A DNA stretch of 64,000 nt from Bradyrhizobium jicamae (GCF_018130695.1 NZ_JAFCJX010000038.1:1-64000), one strand, 5' to 3'. Shown: positions 35,977 to 45,138, numbered from the stretch's first letter. Numbers and translations: made by a program. The notes: generated from the sequence alone by a model not told the origin.

Positions 35977-37260
35977 ATGACCCTTCCCGCCACCTTCATC
36001 GCAACGCCTGCCGACGTCGAACGCGCGGCGGAGCTTCGTCGGGTGAAGTGGCTGGCGACCGGCCTGCTGGCCGCGACCTTTGCGGTCTTCATCGCGGCCA
36101 GGACGCTGCTGCCGGTGCATCCCGTGTTCGGCTTCATCGCAGCCTTTGCCGAAGCCGCGACCATCGGCGGGCTCGCCGACTGGTACGCCGTCGTCGCGCT
36201 GTTCAAGCGGCCGCTGGGCCTGCCGATCCCGCACACGGCGATCATCCAGAGCAACCAGCAGCGCATCGCCGAAAAGCTCGGCGAATTCATCGAGCAGAAT
36301 TTTCTGGAATCCGGCCCGGTCGAGGCCAAGCTGCGCCAGATCGATTTCGGCACCTTCATCGCGGACTGGCTGCGCGACCGCAAACGCGCGGAGGATCTCG
36401 CGCGCTTCGTGCTGCGGCTGTTGCCGGAGGCCTTCTCGGCAACGGAGACGTCGGGACTGATGCAGTTCATCACCCGCCGCGTCACCACGCAGCTGCTCTC
36501 GATCGACCTGGCGCCGCTTGCGGCCGGCGCGCTGCGCGGCTTCGTCCAGGAGGGCAAGCACGAGGGCCTGCTCGACGACATCCTGCGCGTCATGCATCGC
36601 ACGCTGACGCAGGAAGAGACCATGGCCGTAATCCGCGACAAGGTGCGCGCGGAGATGCCGACGCTGTTGAAGCTCTATCGCGCCGATCGTTTTGTGGTGA
36701 ACCGCATCATCGCGTCTGCCACGAAATTCTTCGAGGAGGTGCAGGGCGATCCCAACCATCCGTTCCGCGGCGAGTTCGATCGCATGCTGCTGTCGTTCGT
36801 CGAGCGGCTCGGCAGCGACAAGGCGTTTGCCGAACGCATCGACGGCCTGAAGCGCGACCTGATCGCGCGGCCGGAGGTCGCCAATCTCGGCCGCACCATC
36901 TGGGCCAACGCAAAGGACTTCATCGAACGCAGCGCCACGGGCGAGTCGCAGGTGTTGATGCAGCAGCTGTCGCGGATGTTCGTCGAGGCGGGCGAGGCGA
37001 TCGCGGGAGATGCCGAGTTGCGCGGCGAGATCAACCGCGGCCTGGTCGCGATCCTGCGCACCGTGGTCGCCGAGCAGAAGAGCGGCGTCTCGACGTTCAT
37101 CGCCGATCAGATGAAGGCCTGGGACATGGAGCAGTTGCTACAGCTGCTCGAGATCAATGTCGGCAAGGACCTGCAATACATCCGCTTCAACGGCTCGCTG
37201 ATCGGTGGGCTTGCCGGGCTCGCACTTTACACGCTGGAATATGCGCTGCGGCTGCTGTGA
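35977..37260 (+). CDS. DUF445 membrane-associated protein
   Basis: A 427-residue protein with two N-terminal hydrophobic helices (LATGLLAATFAVFIAARTLL and a FGFIAAFAEAATIGGLADWY segment that is the family's hallmark) and one C-terminal helix (GSLIGGLAGLALYTLEYALR), enclosing a long helical body. DUF445 proteins are widespread and have no firmly established function. The ATG at 35977 lies 20 bases after a palindromic repeat; the in-frame part upstream is repeat sequence. No operon partner is visible. Confidence 0.9.
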   Translation: MTLPATFIATPADVERAAELRRVKWLATGLLAATFAVFIAARTLLPVHPVFGFIAAFAEAATIGGLADWYAVVALFKRPLGLPIPHTAIIQSNQQRIAEKLGEFIEQNFLESGPVEAKLRQIDFGTFIADWLRDRKRAEDLARFVLRLLPEAFSATETSGLMQFITRRVTTQLLSIDLAPLAAGALRGFVQEGKHEGLLDDILRVMHRTLTQEETMAVIRDKVRAEMPTLLKLYRADRFVVNRIIASATKFFEEVQGDPNHPFRGEFDRMLLSFVERLGSDKAFAERIDGLKRDLIARPEVANLGRTIWANAKDFIERSATGESQVLMQQLSRMFVEAGEAIAGDAELRGEINRGLVAILRTVVAEQKSGVSTFIADQMKAWDMEQLLQLLEINVGKDLQYIRFNGSLIGGLAGLALYTLEYALRLL

Positions 37261-37464
37261 CCGATAAAGCACGACTATGATCTTACCTGTGACAAGTAAG
37301 ACTTTTGCGGGTTGCAATAAACAAAACGGTTCCCTAGCTTTTTACGACAGATTGTTGCGCTGCGGAACGATTCCACATCGCTGGCGTCGATCTGGTTGAC
37401 CCGATCTTGGGTTGGATATGGCCGGCTGCCGCGACGTCAGGGGCCGGTCAGAACAGGAGCTGGA

Positions 37465-38235
37465 ATGTCCGTAGCTGCGCAGACCCTTGCCCCGCCCTCC
37501 AGGACGCTGATGTTTCTGGAAGGTCGCGCGATCCACGAACTCGGTGCCTTCCTTGGCGCACTGCCGCTGTTGAGCCTCGCCCCGCGTGGCGATGGCCACC
37601 CGGTGCTGGTGCTGCCGGGTCTGGTCGCCTCCGACATGTCGACGCGCCCGCTGCGCAGTTTCCTGAGAAGCAAGGGCTATGTCGTCAGCGGCTGGCGGCA
37701 GGGGCGCAATCTCGGTCTGCGTCACGGTGTGCAGAACGCCATGGTCGATCTGCTGCAGGAATTGAACGACACCCATGGCCGCAAGGTCTCCCTCGTCGGC
37801 TGGAGCCTCGGCGGCCTCTATGCGCGCCAGCTCGCCAAGATGATGCCGGAGCGCGTGCGCCAGGTGATCACGCTCGGCAGTCCGTTTGCCGCCGGTCCCA
37901 AGGCGACCAACGCCTGGCGCGTCTACGAGATGGCCAGCGGCCGTCGCGCCGACGAAGAGGATGCCCGGTTCGGCGGCTCGCTCGCCGGCGCGCCGCCGGT
38001 GCCGACCACCGCGATCTTCAGCCGCACCGACGGCATCTGCGCCTGGCAGGGCTGTCGCGAGCAGACCTCCTCGATGTCCGAGAGCATCGAAGTCGAGAGC
38101 AGCCATTGCGGCATGGGCCATCACCCCGCCGCGGTCTACGCAGTCGCCGATCGCCTCGCACAGAAGGAAGGCGAGTGGTCCCCCTTCGACCGCGGCGGCT
38201 GGCGCAGCATCGTGTATCCGGATCCGAATCGCTGA
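37465..38235 (+). CDS. Alpha/beta hydrolase, lipase-like (paralogue of the one at 22784-23575)
   Basis: A 256-residue alpha/beta hydrolase with nucleophile elbow GWSLGG (Ser114), acid in FSRTDGICAW and base in SSHCGMGHHPAAVYAVADRL. Its blocks GDGHPVLVLPGLVASDMSTR, GRKVSLVGWSLGG and QVITLGSPFAAGPKATNAWR match the earlier paralogue almost block for block. ATG 37465 has GGAG about eight bases upstream. It stands alone before a repeat and paaX, about 3 kb from phaC. An esterase or depolymerase role in lipid storage is a guess from context. Confidence 0.85.
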   Translation: MSVAAQTLAPPSRTLMFLEGRAIHELGAFLGALPLLSLAPRGDGHPVLVLPGLVASDMSTRPLRSFLRSKGYVVSGWRQGRNLGLRHGVQNAMVDLLQELNDTHGRKVSLVGWSLGGLYARQLAKMMPERVRQVITLGSPFAAGPKATNAWRVYEMASGRRADEEDARFGGSLAGAPPVPTTAIFSRTDGICAWQGCREQTSSMSESIEVESSHCGMGHHPAAVYAVADRLAQKEGEWSPFDRGGWRSIVYPDPNR

Positions 38236-38253
38236 GGCGCGACGCTCTTCCTT

Positions 38254-38468
38254 CACCTCTCCCCGCCCTTCTGCGGGGAGAGGTCGAAATTCGCGCAGCG
38301 AGTTTCGGGTGAGGGGCGTGGCAGGCTACGACCTCAAGCTCGCAGTTTGCCGAATGGTCGCTCGCGGAGTCGGAGCGGCCTCTCGTATGGCGTGGCCGTG
38401 CATGGCCCCTCACCCGGATCGCCCGAGGGCGATCCGACCTCTCCCCGTGAAGAACGGGGAGAGGTGAA
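38254..38468. repeat. Intergenic repeat, family B (copy 3, composite)
   Basis: TTCACCTCTCCCCGCC near the left end and GGGGAGAGGTGAA at the right, with inner CTCACCCGGATCGCC-type segments. It is longer than the other copies and may be two nested units. Confidence 0.78.
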
Positions 38469-38520
38469 GTAAGACCGCCCGCATTGTCGCCATCCGACAA
38501 ATCGCGGTATGCCTTGACGC

Positions 38521-39390
38521 ATGCCGCAGCCGCTTGACCGGATCATCGACCAATTGAAGCGCGAGCCGTCGCGCACGGGATCGATCGTGATCACCGTGTT
38601 CGGCGACGCCATCGTGCCGCGCGGCGGCTCGGTGTGGCTCGGCACGCTGCTGGAATTCTTTGCCTCCCTCGACATCGACGGCAATGTGGTGCGCACCGCG
38701 ATGTCGCGCCTTGCCGCCGACGGCTGGCTCGAGCGCAGCAAGGTCGGCCGCAACAGCTTCTATCGGCTGAACGCCAAGGGCCGTCACACCTTCGATACCG
38801 CGACGAAGCACATCTACGATCCGCCGCCGTCGGACTGGACCGGCCGCTTCGAGCTCTTGCTGATCGGCAATGCCGACGATCGCGATGCCGCGCGCGAGGC
38901 CCTGAAGAATGCCGGCTTCGGCAGTCCGCTGCCCGGCGTGTTCGTCGCGCCGTCGGGCGCGCCGATTCCCGATGAGGCTGCGGGCGCGATCAGGCTTGAA
39001 GTCTCCGCGGAGGATGACAGCGGCCGGCGCCTGCTCAGCGAGAGCTGGCCGCTCGATCGCACCGCGGATGCCTATCTGAAATTCATGAAGACGTTCGAGC
39101 CGCTGCGCGGCTGGATCGGCCGCGGCCAGGATCTCAGCGAGGCCGACGCCTTCACCGCGCGCATTCTCCTGATCCACTATTATCGCCGCGTGGTGCTGCG
39201 CGATCCGCTGCTGCCGGCGCAGCTGCTGCCGAAGGATTGGCCGGGAAGGGCGGCGCGGCAGCTCTGCGGCGAAATCTATCGCGGGCTGCTTTCGCCGTCG
39301 GAACAATGGCTTGATGCTCACGCCACCAACGAGGACGGGCCGCTGCCGAAGCCCAACGGCGCCGTGGCGCGGCGCTTCGAGGGTGTCTGA
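38521..39390 (+). CDS. paaX: PaaX-family repressor of phenylacetate catabolism
   Basis: A 289-residue regulator with the PaaX N-terminal winged helix (GSIVITVFGDAIVPRGGSVW then VVRTAMSRLAADGWLERSKV) and a C-terminal ligand-binding part. In characterised systems phenylacetyl-CoA releases PaaX from paa promoters. The gene lies just upstream of paaA in the same direction, with an inverted repeat in the short gap. The start at 38521 has no perfect ribosome-binding site, but homology begins there. Confidence 0.92.
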   Translation: MPQPLDRIIDQLKREPSRTGSIVITVFGDAIVPRGGSVWLGTLLEFFASLDIDGNVVRTAMSRLAADGWLERSKVGRNSFYRLNAKGRHTFDTATKHIYDPPPSDWTGRFELLLIGNADDRDAAREALKNAGFGSPLPGVFVAPSGAPIPDEAAGAIRLEVSAEDDSGRRLLSESWPLDRTADAYLKFMKTFEPLRGWIGRGQDLSEADAFTARILLIHYYRRVVLRDPLLPAQLLPKDWPGRAARQLCGEIYRGLLSPSEQWLDAHATNEDGPLPKPNGAVARRFEGV

Positions 39391-39435
39391 TATGTTACAA
39401 AAACAACTTGCAAAGTGGAATTTATGTAATATATT
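39391..39435 (+). promoter_or_regulatory. Candidate paaA promoter and PaaX operator
   Basis: An inverted repeat TATGTTACA (39391-39399) / TGTAATATA (39425-39433), eight of nine positions matching, spans a -35 TTGCAA (39408-39413) and overlaps a -10 TATATT (39430-39435; spacer 16). A good GGGGAGG ribosome-binding site follows at 39453-39459. This fits repression by the PaaX encoded next door. Confidence 0.6.
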
Positions 39436-39465
39436 TCGCCTCAACAACAACCGGGGAGGTCGGCC

Positions 39466-40458
39466 ATGTACACTCAGGCGCTCAACAGTTCCGACGGCGA
39501 CGATCGCGGGATCGAGGATGCCGCACGCGCGGCCGCATTTCAGGCACGCATCGATGACGACGAGCGCATCGAGCCGAACGACTGGATGCCCGCGGCGTAC
39601 CGCAAGACGCTGACGCGGCAGATTTCCCAGCATGCCCATTCCGAAATCGTCGGCATGCTGCCCGAGGGCAACTGGATCACGCGTGCGCCGTCGCTGCGCC
39701 GCAAGGCCGCGCTGCTCGCCAAGGTGCAGGACGAGTGCGGCCATGGGCTCTATCTCTACGCCGCCGCCGAGACGCTCGGCACCTCGCGCGAAGAGCTCGT
39801 CGACCTCATGCTCTCAGGCAAGGCAAAATATTCCTCGATCTTCAACTATCCGACGCTGACCTGGGCCGACATCGGCACCATCGGCTGGCTGGTCGACGGC
39901 GCTGCGATCATGAACCAGATCCCGCTATGCCGCTGCTCCTACGGTCCCTATGCGCGCGCGATGATCCGCGTCTGCAAGGAAGAGTCGTTCCACCAGCGCC
40001 AGGGCTTTGAGATCATGGTGACGCTGTGCCGCGGCACCGAGGAGCAGAAGGCGATGGCGCAGGATGCGCTGAATCGCTGGTGGTGGCCGGTGCTGATGAT
40101 GTTCGGCCCGCCGGACAAGGTCAGCCAGCACTCGGACACCTCGACCAAGTGGAAGATCAAGCGCTTCTCCAATGACGAGCTGCGCCAGAAATTCGTCGAC
40201 GCGACCGTGCCGCAGGCGCAGTTCCTGGGGCTGACGATCCCCGATCCCGGCATGACGCAGAACGAAAGCGGCAATTGGGTCTACAGCGAGATCGACTGGG
40301 CCGAGTTCAATCAGGTGCTGGCCGGCAACGGCCCGTGCAACCGCGAACGTCTCGCCGCGCGCCGCAAGGCGCATGACGACGGCGCCTGGGTGCGCGAGGC
40401 GGCGGCCGCCTATGCCGAGAAGCGCAAGGCGCGCCTGCTCGCGCAGGCCGCAGAGTAA
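39466..40458 (+). CDS. paaA: 1,2-phenylacetyl-CoA epoxidase subunit A
   Basis: A 330-residue catalytic subunit of the ring-epoxidising multicomponent oxygenase. Carboxylate-bridged di-iron ligands are visible in QDECGHGLYLYAAAE and CKEESFHQRQG, two ExxH-type motifs. The substrate-contact region NYPTLTWADIGTIGWLVDGA is typical. First gene of the paaABCDE operon behind a PaaX-type promoter. Confidence 0.96.
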   Translation: MYTQALNSSDGDDRGIEDAARAAAFQARIDDDERIEPNDWMPAAYRKTLTRQISQHAHSEIVGMLPEGNWITRAPSLRRKAALLAKVQDECGHGLYLYAAAETLGTSREELVDLMLSGKAKYSSIFNYPTLTWADIGTIGWLVDGAAIMNQIPLCRCSYGPYARAMIRVCKEESFHQRQGFEIMVTLCRGTEEQKAMAQDALNRWWWPVLMMFGPPDKVSQHSDTSTKWKIKRFSNDELRQKFVDATVPQAQFLGLTIPDPGMTQNESGNWVYSEIDWAEFNQVLAGNGPCNRERLAARRKAHDDGAWVREAAAAYAEKRKARLLAQAAE

Positions 40459-40468
40459 GGAGCGCATC

Positions 40469-40756
40469 ATGCCCACGCCGAATACGCCGCTCTGGGAAGT
40501 CTTCATCCGCAGCCGCAACGGCCTCGCGCACAAGCATGTCGGCTCGCTGCACGCATCCGACGCGACGCTGGCGCTGCAGGCCGCCCGCGACATCTACACC
40601 CGCCGCGGCGAGGGCCTTTCGATCTGGGTGGTGCCGTCGAACGCGATCACCGCGTCCGACCCGTCCGAGAAGGGCATGATGTTCGAGCCGGCGGAATCGA
40701 AGATCTACCGGCATCCGACGTTTTACGACGTGCCTGATGAAGTTGGGCATATGTAA
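40469..40756 (+). CDS. paaB: 1,2-phenylacetyl-CoA epoxidase subunit B
   Basis: A 95-residue small subunit of the epoxidase. The start MPTPNTPLWEVFIRSRNGLA and the segment HKHVGSLHASDATLALQAAR are characteristic, as is VVPSNAITASDP. ATG 40469 follows paaA by ten bases with AAGGAG as ribosome-binding site. A palindromic repeat begins one base after its stop, before paaC. Confidence 0.95.
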   Translation: MPTPNTPLWEVFIRSRNGLAHKHVGSLHASDATLALQAARDIYTRRGEGLSIWVVPSNAITASDPSEKGMMFEPAESKIYRHPTFYDVPDEVGHM

Positions 40757-40757
40757 A

Positions 40758-40870
40758 CCCTCATGGTGAGGTCTGGACGATGCTGTGCATCGCCAGGCGA
40801 ACCATGAGGCCCCCGCAGTTTCCGCGGCCCATCCTTCGAGACGCGCCTTCGGCGCTCCTCAGGATGAAGG
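40758..40870. repeat. Intergenic repeat, family C (copy 3) within the paa operon
   Basis: Begins CCCTCATGGTGAGG and ends CTCCTCAGGATGAAGG, filling most of the paaB-paaC gap. Its hairpins would lie in the operon transcript and could affect downstream expression or RNA stability. Confidence 0.82.
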
Positions 40871-40901
40871 CAGAGCAAGTGGATGCAGGTGAATTAGCAA
40901 A

Positions 40902-41678
40902 ATGACCGCTGCCAACATCAAAGTCTCCGAGACCCCGCTGGTGCTGTACGCACTGCGCCGTGCCGACGATGCACTGATCCTCGGCCACCGCCTGTCCGAA
41001 TGGTGCGGCCATGCGCCTGCGATGGAAGAGGACATGGCGCTCGCCAATATGGGCCTCGATCTGCTCGGCCAGGCGCGCGAGCTCTACGCCTATGCCGCCA
41101 AGGTCGAAGGCCGTGACAATGACGAGGACAAGTTCGCGTATCTTCGCGACGTCCGCCAGTATCGCAATCTCCTGCTGCTGGAGCAGCCGAACGGCGATTT
41201 CGCCCGCACCATGGTGCGGCAGTTCTTCTATGCGGCGTTCGCCGATCTCTACTGGCGCGCGATGATGAAGTCATCGGACCCGACGCTCGCTGCAATCGCG
41301 GCGAAGTCGGAGAAGGAAAGCGCCTATCATATCCGCCATTCGTCGGAATGGATCGTCCGCCTCGGCGACGGCACCGAAGAGAGCCATCGCCGCGCGCAGC
41401 TCGCGATCGACGATCTCTGGGCCTATACCGGCGAGATGTTCGCCGTCGACGACAGCGAGCGCGGCCTGATCGACGCGGGCATTGCGATCGATCCGGGGAC
41501 GCTGAAAGCGCAATGGCAGAAGACCATGACAAGCGTGGTCAACGAGGCGACGCTGGCGCTGCCGAAGAGCGACTGGATGCAGCAGGGTGGCCGCAGCGGC
41601 CGGCACAGCGAGCATCTCGGCCATCTCCTCAGCGAATTGCAGTCGCTGCAGCGGACCTTCCCGGGGGCGACATGGTAA
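40902..41678 (+). CDS. paaC: 1,2-phenylacetyl-CoA epoxidase subunit C
   Basis: A 258-residue structural partner of PaaA with a ferritin-like fold. The blocks WCGHAPAMEEDMALANMGLD, DKFAYLRDVRQYRNLLLLE and AKSEKESAYHIRHSSEWIVR are typical. The gene overlaps paaD by seven bases at its end. Confidence 0.95.
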   Translation: MTAANIKVSETPLVLYALRRADDALILGHRLSEWCGHAPAMEEDMALANMGLDLLGQARELYAYAAKVEGRDNDEDKFAYLRDVRQYRNLLLLEQPNGDFARTMVRQFFYAAFADLYWRAMMKSSDPTLAAIAAKSEKESAYHIRHSSEWIVRLGDGTEESHRRAQLAIDDLWAYTGEMFAVDDSERGLIDAGIAIDPGTLKAQWQKTMTSVVNEATLALPKSDWMQQGGRSGRHSEHLGHLLSELQSLQRTFPGATW

Positions 41679-42175
41679 CGGCTGATATCAGCGACGCCGA
41701 TCTGCGCCGGCGCGCCTGGAGCGCCGCCGCCGAGGTGGTCGACCCCGAGATCCCCGTGCTGACGATCGCTGATCTCGGCGTGCTGCGCGATGTCGTGGTC
41801 AGCGATGGCCATGTCGAGATCGCGATCACGCCGACCTATTCCGGCTGCCCCGCCATGAATATGATCGCGCTCGAGATCGAGCTGGCGCTGGAGCGCGCCG
41901 GCATTCGCGATCCGAAGGTTCGCACCGTGCTGTCGCCGGCCTGGACCACCGACTGGATGAGCGAGGACGGCCGCCGCAAGCTGAAAGAGTACGGCATCGC
42001 GCCGCCGCTGCCGGGCTCCGCGCGCCGCGCGTTGTTCGGCGAGCAAGAGGTCGCGTGCCCGCAGTGCGGCTCCGTCGACACCGAGCTGCTGTCCGAATTC
42101 GGCTCGACCTCCTGCAAGGCGCTGTGGCGTTGCAGGAGCTGCCGTGAACCCTTCGATTACTTCAAGTGTCATTGA
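41672..42175 (+). CDS. paaD: Phenylacetyl-CoA epoxidase maturation protein D
   Basis: A 167-residue protein with an N-terminal MIP18/DUF59 domain (VVDPEIPVLTIADLGVLRDV; PTYSGCPAMNMI) and a C-terminal zinc-type Cys cluster (CPQCGSVD, then C, CRSC and C). PaaD is needed for assembly of the epoxidase, probably for iron-sulfur delivery. The ATG at 41672 overlaps paaC, so translation is coupled. Confidence 0.94.
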   Translation: MVTADISDADLRRRAWSAAAEVVDPEIPVLTIADLGVLRDVVVSDGHVEIAITPTYSGCPAMNMIALEIELALERAGIRDPKVRTVLSPAWTTDWMSEDGRRKLKEYGIAPPLPGSARRALFGEQEVACPQCGSVDTELLSEFGSTSCKALWRCRSCREPFDYFKCH

Positions 42176-42177
42176 CC

Positions 42178-43254
42178 ATGTCGACACCTCGATTCCACCG
42201 TTTGTCTGTCAGCGATCTGCGCCGCGAGGCGCCGGATGCGGTTTCCATGACCTTTGCGATCCCCGGCGATCTCGCTTGCGATTACAGTTTTACGCCGGGC
42301 CAGTATCTGACCTTGCGCACCACGATGGACGGCGAGGAAGTCCGTCGCTCCTATTCGATCTGCTCCGGCCCCGATGACGGCGAGCTCCGCATCGCCGTGA
42401 AGAAGGTCGACGGCGGCGCGTTCTCGAGCTGGGCGGCGGACGAGCTGAAGGCCGGCGACGAGCTCGACGTGATGACGCCGACCGGCCGCTTCGGCATCGC
42501 GCATGCGCCGGATCAGGCGCGGCTCTATGTCGGCTTTGCCGCCGGCAGCGGCATCACGCCGATCCTGTCGATCGTCAAGGGCGTGCTGGCGCGCGAGCCC
42601 AACAGCCGCTTCTTCCTGTTCTATGGCAACCGCTTCACGGAGGGCATGCTGTTCCTTGAAGAGCTGGAAGAATTGAAGGACCGCTTCATGCAGCGGCTTT
42701 CGCTCTTCCACGTCATCTCCGGCGAGGAGCAGGACATTCCGATCCTGCACGGAAGGCTCGACGGCGAGAAGGTGCGCGTGCTGCTGCGCTCGCTGGTGCC
42801 GGCGGCCAGCGTCGATCACGTCTTCATCTGCGGCCCGACCGGGATGAGCGAGACCATCGAGGCGACCTGCCGCGAGATCGGCATCGCCGACGAGCGCATC
42901 CATGTCGAGCGTTTCGTTTCCGAATTTGGCGGCAAGCCGCGGCCGAAGACGGTCGTGCCTGCCGGCGCGCCGCCGAAGGCTGTGGCCGCGCTGATCATCG
43001 ACGGCAAGCGCCGCGAGGTGCCGGTCGCCGACGGCGAGTCGATCCTCGATGCCGCCTTGCGCGCCGGGATGGACCTGCCGTTCGCCTGCAAGGGCGGCAT
43101 GTGCTCGACCTGCCGCGCCAAGCTGGTCGAGGGCGAGGCGCCGATGGAGCTGAACTATTCGCTGGAGCCGTGGGAGCTGAAGGCGGGATTTGTGCTGACC
43201 TGCCAGGCCAAGCCGTGCTCGGACAAGGTCGTGGTCGATTACGACCACGTCTGA
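42178..43254 (+). CDS. paaE: Phenylacetyl-CoA epoxidase reductase subunit E
   Basis: A 358-residue NAD(P)H reductase that passes electrons to PaaA. The FAD motif is RRSYSICSGPDDGELRIAVK, the nucleotide domain starts LYVGFAAGSGITPILSI, and the C-terminal 2Fe-2S ferredoxin domain has CKGGMCSTCRAKLVEG plus the last Cys in LTCQAKP. ATG 42178, two bases after paaD, is chosen over the GTG at 42166, which overlaps paaD. Confidence 0.95.
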   Translation: MSTPRFHRLSVSDLRREAPDAVSMTFAIPGDLACDYSFTPGQYLTLRTTMDGEEVRRSYSICSGPDDGELRIAVKKVDGGAFSSWAADELKAGDELDVMTPTGRFGIAHAPDQARLYVGFAAGSGITPILSIVKGVLAREPNSRFFLFYGNRFTEGMLFLEELEELKDRFMQRLSLFHVISGEEQDIPILHGRLDGEKVRVLLRSLVPAASVDHVFICGPTGMSETIEATCREIGIADERIHVERFVSEFGGKPRPKTVVPAGAPPKAVAALIIDGKRREVPVADGESILDAALRAGMDLPFACKGGMCSTCRAKLVEGEAPMELNYSLEPWELKAGFVLTCQAKPCSDKVVVDYDHV

Positions 43255-43344
43255 ACTTTGGGCGCGTTGACACCAAACGTGTCGCGCTGAAACTATCGAA
43301 GCCAAGAGGCGCGTTGCAATGCGCCCGGTGACAGGGAGTTCGAT

Positions 43345-43800
43345 GTGAACGTCAAGGCTACGCTCTCGCCCGAGGATATGGCGCGCGCTTGCGCGGATGC
43401 GATGTGGGCGGAGGACGACGCCAGCAAGGGCCTCGGCATGGAGATCGTCGAGGTCAAGCCGGGGCAGGCGGTGATGGCGATGACCGTGCAGCCGCACATG
43501 GTCAACGGCCAGCGCATCTGCCATGGCGGCTACATCTTCACGCTCGCCGATTCCGCCTTCGCCTTTGCCTGCAACAGCCACAACGAGCGCGTGGTGGCAG
43601 CCCAGGGCAACATCACCTTCATTCGCCCGGGCAAGCTCGGCGACCGGCTGGTCGCGACCGCGCGCGAGATCTCGCGCAGCGGCCGCTCCGGCATCTATGA
43701 CGTGCGCGTCGCGGTGGACGACACCGTGATCGCCGAGTTCCGCGGCCATTCGCGCGCTATCGGCGGCACGTGGCTGCCCGACACCGACATCAAGAGCTGA
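43345..43800 (+). CDS. paaI: Hydroxyphenylacetyl-CoA thioesterase
   Basis: A 151-residue hotdog-fold thioesterase. The active-site region HGGYIFTLADSAFAFACNSH is canonical; PaaI hydrolyses dead-end CoA esters in the phenylacetate pathway. The start is GTG 43345; the ATG two bases before it is out of frame and stops at once. A small hairpin lies between paaE and this gene. Confidence 0.93.
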   Translation: MNVKATLSPEDMARACADAMWAEDDASKGLGMEIVEVKPGQAVMAMTVQPHMVNGQRICHGGYIFTLADSAFAFACNSHNERVVAAQGNITFIRPGKLGDRLVATAREISRSGRSGIYDVRVAVDDTVIAEFRGHSRAIGGTWLPDTDIKS

Positions 43801-43812
43801 GAGGATCACGCG

Positions 43813-45138
43813 ATGGCGACGGCAAGGTTGAAAGAGAGCGGCTATCGCGCAGAGCTCGACGATGCCGAGCGCGCCTCGCGCGACGAGATCATGGCGCTGC
43901 AGACCAAACGTCTGGCGTGGTCGCTGAAGCACGCCTACGACAATGTCGCGCACTACAAGACATCGTTCGACAAGGCCGGCGTGCATCCGTCCGATTTCAG
44001 GCAGCTGTCTGATCTCGCGAAATTCCCGTTCACGGTGAAGACGGATCTGCGCGACAATTATCCCTTCAACATGTTCGCGGTGCCACGTGAACAGCTGGTG
44101 CGCGTGCATGCGTCTTCGGGCACGACGGGCAAGCCGATCGTGGTCGGCTACACCAGGGGCGATATCGACACCTGGGCGAACGTGATGGCGCGCTCGATCC
44201 GCGCCGCCGGCGGGCGCACCGGCATGCTGATGCACAATGCCTATGGCTACGGCCTGTTCACCGGCGGCTTAGGAGCGCACTACGGCGCGGAAAAACTCGG
44301 CTGCACGGTAGTGCCGGTCTCCGGCGGCATGACCGAGCGGCAGGTGCAGCTGATCAACGACTTCAAGCCCGACATCATCACGGTGACGCCGAGCTACATG
44401 CTGGCGATCCTCGACGAATTCAAGAAGCAGGGCCTCGATCCCCGAAAGTCGTCGCTGAAATTCGGCATCTTCGGCGCCGAGCCATGGACCAACGCGATGC
44501 GCGTCGAGATCGAGCAGGCCTTCGACATGGATGCCACCGACATCTATGGCCTGTCGGAGGTGATCGGCCCCGGCGTCGCGCAGGAATGCGTGGAGACCAA
44601 GGACGGCCTGCACATCTGGGAGGATCATTTCTACCCCGAGGTGATCGATCCTGAAACCGGCAAGGTGCTGCCGGACGGCGAGAAGGGCGAGCTGGTCTTC
44701 ACCTCGCTGACCAAGGAAGGCTTTCCGATCATCCGTTACCGTACCCGCGACCTGACGCGGCTGCTGCCGGGCACTGCGCGGCCGGGCATGCGACGCATGG
44801 AGAAGGTGACCGGCCGCTCCGACGACATGATCATCCTGCGCGGCGTCAACGTGTTCCCGACCCAGATCGAGGAGGCGCTGCTCGCGACCGACTGGTGCGG
44901 CGGCCATTTCATCATCGAGCTCACGCGGGAAGGCCGCATGGACGAGATGACCGTGCTGGCTGAGGCGCGCCCCGAAGCGTGGGACGGCAACGGTCTCGTC
45001 GTCCACGCCGACAAGGTTGTCGCCTTTATCAAGAACACGATCGGCATCTCCGCCATCGTCAAAGCCGTCGCCCCCGAGACCCTAGAACGCTCGCTCGGCA
45101 AGGCAAAACGTGTTTACGACAAGCGGCCGAAAGGGTAA
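43813..45138 (+). CDS. paaK: Phenylacetate-CoA ligase
   Basis: A 441-residue AMP-forming ligase that activates phenylacetate to its CoA thioester, the entry step of the pathway. The phosphate loop is HASSGTTGKPIVVGYT; the A5 region YGLSEVIGPGVAQECVET and the C-terminal FPTQIEEALL are in place. It ends the upper-pathway operon; the lower genes paaG, paaH, paaJ and paaZ are not in the window. Confidence 0.95.
   Translation: MATARLKESGYRAELDDAERASRDEIMALQTKRLAWSLKHAYDNVAHYKTSFDKAGVHPSDFRQLSDLAKFPFTVKTDLRDNYPFNMFAVPREQLVRVHASSGTTGKPIVVGYTRGDIDTWANVMARSIRAAGGRTGMLMHNAYGYGLFTGGLGAHYGAEKLGCTVVPVSGGMTERQVQLINDFKPDIITVTPSYMLAILDEFKKQGLDPRKSSLKFGIFGAEPWTNAMRVEIEQAFDMDATDIYGLSEVIGPGVAQECVETKDGLHIWEDHFYPEVIDPETGKVLPDGEKGELVFTSLTKEGFPIIRYRTRDLTRLLPGTARPGMRRMEKVTGRSDDMIILRGVNVFPTQIEEALLATDWCGGHFIIELTREGRMDEMTVLAEARPEAWDGNGLVVHADKVVAFIKNTIGISAIVKAVAPETLERSLGKAKRVYDKRPKG

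Noticed and set aside
42169..44235. A 688-codon open frame on the minus strand opposite paaE, paaI and paaK
   Set aside because: It is antisense to three well-supported genes, reads through two gene gaps and is rich in Arg, His and Ala, as expected for a mirror of high-G+C codons. No motif was seen.
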